Shown: positions 63,891 through 64,000 of the stretch, piece after piece | Layout: the number at the start of each line of letters is the position of its first letter | Numbering within the stretch: position 1 is the first letter of the stretch | Assembly: GCA_023838465.1 (NCBI GenBank) | Contig: JAIVEQ010000007.1 | Location: 29,150-93,149 of the forward strand | Length of the DNA stretch: 64,000 nucleotides | Direction: 5' to 3' | Source of the DNA: Candidatus Thiodiazotropha sp. | Lineage (GTDB): Bacteria > Pseudomonadota > Gammaproteobacteria > Chromatiales > Chromatiaceae | Position numbers and translations under genes: made by a program | The notes under the pieces: model-generated | Databases searched by the model: none | Told to the model about the DNA's origin: nothing | The model's input: only the letters and a program-made list of their open reading frames with translations

Positions 63891-64000
63891 CAGTTCGGCC
63901 AAATCACCTGTGTGGACCCATCACCATTGATCCGCTCGATCTTCAGTGTGCCGGGATTAACCTCCACACAGGCAATTGCATCGTTATCATCGCGGAGGTC
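63890..64000 (-). CDS. C-terminal end of an upstream element gene (partial)
   Basis: Minus-strand frame open from the right edge to a TGA at 63890-63892, encoding the last 36 residues (DLRDDNDAIACVEVNPGTLK, then IERINGDGSTQVIWPN). Too short to identify. It overlaps the primase gene's ATG, so the genes are coupled. Confidence 0.6.
   Translation of the reverse strand, partial: DLRDDNDAIACVEVNPGTLKIERINGDGSTQVIWPN

Noticed and set aside
49097..64000. Alternative genetic code with UAA reassigned to Leu in the element
   Set aside because: At least three element genes (58553, 55332, 61833) still end on UAA without useful extension in two of them, and other stops are TAG/TGA; partial suppression only would be compatible.

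Overview
The window looks like a chromosome segment of a gammaproteobacterial sulfur oxidiser. Two adjacent sulfur-globule-type proteins (42.3-43.5 kb) are the strongest pointer. The housekeeping genes (sucB, fumA, gdhA, prfC, leuA, pssA, aceEF-lpd, pyrC, mlaA, rnt) all read as gammaproteobacterial. A cholera/pertussis-like ADP-ribosyltransferase at 5 kb would suit an animal-associated lifestyle, but that is inference. Species cannot be fixed from the sequence.

Layout. 0-4.8 kb: end of sucB, class I fumarase, acrylyl-CoA reductase and glutamate dehydrogenase. 5.0-5.8 kb: an orphan ADP-ribosyltransferase-like gene. 6.0-9.0 kb: a small conserved protein, prfC and a SprA-type metalloprotease. 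9.0-12.6 kb: a three-gene operon (TelA-like, DUF6384-like with one membrane segment, coiled-coil with Gly-rich tail). 12.7-17.3 kb: rimI, uracil-DNA glycosylase, leuA, bacteriohemerythrin, pssA. 17.5-25.6 kb: a MoxR/DUF58/DUF4350/DUF4129/SpoIIM/RDD cluster plus a zinc-ribbon membrane protein. A 243-bp inverted-repeat element sits between the RDD and SpoIIM genes. 25.9-30.1 kb: a DUF302 lipoprotein and a TAXI-type TRAP transporter. 30.1-42.0 kb: hydrolase, methyltransferase, lpdA, a broken c-di-GMP gene coupled to a di-heme peroxidase, aceF and aceE. 42.3-46.3 kb: sulfur-globule proteins, pyrC, mlaA, rnt. 46.4-48.4 kb: a B12-binding radical SAM protein.

From about 48.6 kb to the right edge the window is accessory. 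It starts with a decayed IS200-type transposase and continues into a phage-like element. That element has a long minus-strand operon running from a primase-polymerase/helicase (right) through small coiled-coil proteins to three large or medium proteins resembling podovirus internal-virion (DNA-ejection) proteins. No capsid, portal, large terminase or tail gene is visible in the window. The element also carries a type II (Leu-like) tRNA whose anticodon reads TTA, so it would pair with the UAA stop. It also has an operator-promoter region, a cluster of ATGTCACG iterons beside the primase gene, and a 280-bp gene-free stretch that may fold. One internal gene junction is an in-frame TAA followed by 77 open codons, so a suppressor tRNA in the same element is worth testing.

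The main items for follow-up are the ADP-ribosyltransferase, the putative ochre-suppressor tRNA with its candidate readthrough site, and the capsid-less set of ejection-protein genes next to an iteron/primase module.
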